Source: Candidatus Hydrogenedentota bacterium (GTDB taxonomy: Bacteria > Hydrogenedentota > Hydrogenedentia > Hydrogenedentiales > CAITNO01). From it: a stretch of 5,077 nucleotides of DNA. The position numbers and the translations under genes were made by a program. A model generated the notes under the pieces. It was not told the DNA's origin. It saw nothing but the letters and a program-made list of their open reading frames with translations, and did no database searches. Positions within the stretch are counted from its first letter, which is position 1, and every line of letters begins with the position of its first letter. The DNA lies in NCBI GenBank assembly GCA_903922535.1, contig CAIXUF010000088.1, forward strand, positions 1 through 5,077. The letters run 5' to 3'. This document shows positions 5,072-5,077 of the stretch, in pieces.

Positions 5072-5077
5072 GGGGTC

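Overview
The window is a high-GC bacterial segment carrying ordinary accessory carbohydrate or nucleoside catabolism genes. The gene types point to an environmental bacterium of the Planctomycetota/Verrucomicrobiota/Lentisphaerota/Hydrogenedentota kind. These are a Tat-exported Gfo/Idh/MocA oxidoreductase of the 'EQHVHNLD' type, an exported nucleoside-hydrolase-like protein, a sugar-phosphate isomerase/epimerase TIM barrel, and the start of what looks like an ISAzo13/Rhodopirellula-type transposase. This placement is inferred from gene content and cannot be fixed from the sequence alone.

Layout, left to right. Bases 1-74 (minus) hold the first 24 codons of a transposase that runs off the window. 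It is preceded by a near-consensus promoter whose expected start point falls on the ATG. Bases 151-1401 (minus) encode the Tat-signal Gfo/Idh/MocA oxidoreductase. Bases 1535-1705 (minus) encode a 56-residue HicB-like protein with no toxin partner. Bases 1738-2667 (minus) encode a secreted nucleoside-hydrolase-family protein. These three genes point the same way and may share a transcript starting near 2698. Bases 2668-2924 are a divergent intergenic region containing an 86-bp REP/MITE-like double hairpin. On the plus strand follow a cytosolic Gfo/Idh/MocA oxidoreductase (2925-3944), a 202-bp gap with short repeats and hairpins, and a sugar-phosphate isomerase/epimerase-like TIM barrel (4147-5031). 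A hairpin-forming repeat lies at the right edge.

How the genes may work together (inference): the exported hydrolase and Tat oxidoreductase would act on a glycoside or nucleoside-like substrate outside the cytoplasm. The cytosolic oxidoreductase and isomerase would process the sugar taken up. Substrates cannot be read from the sequence.

I see no clear candidate for an entirely new system. The observations most worth a second look are the apparently leaderless transposase promoter, the orphan HicB-like gene, the double hairpin in the divergent promoter region, and the density of unrelated short repeats in the gaps.
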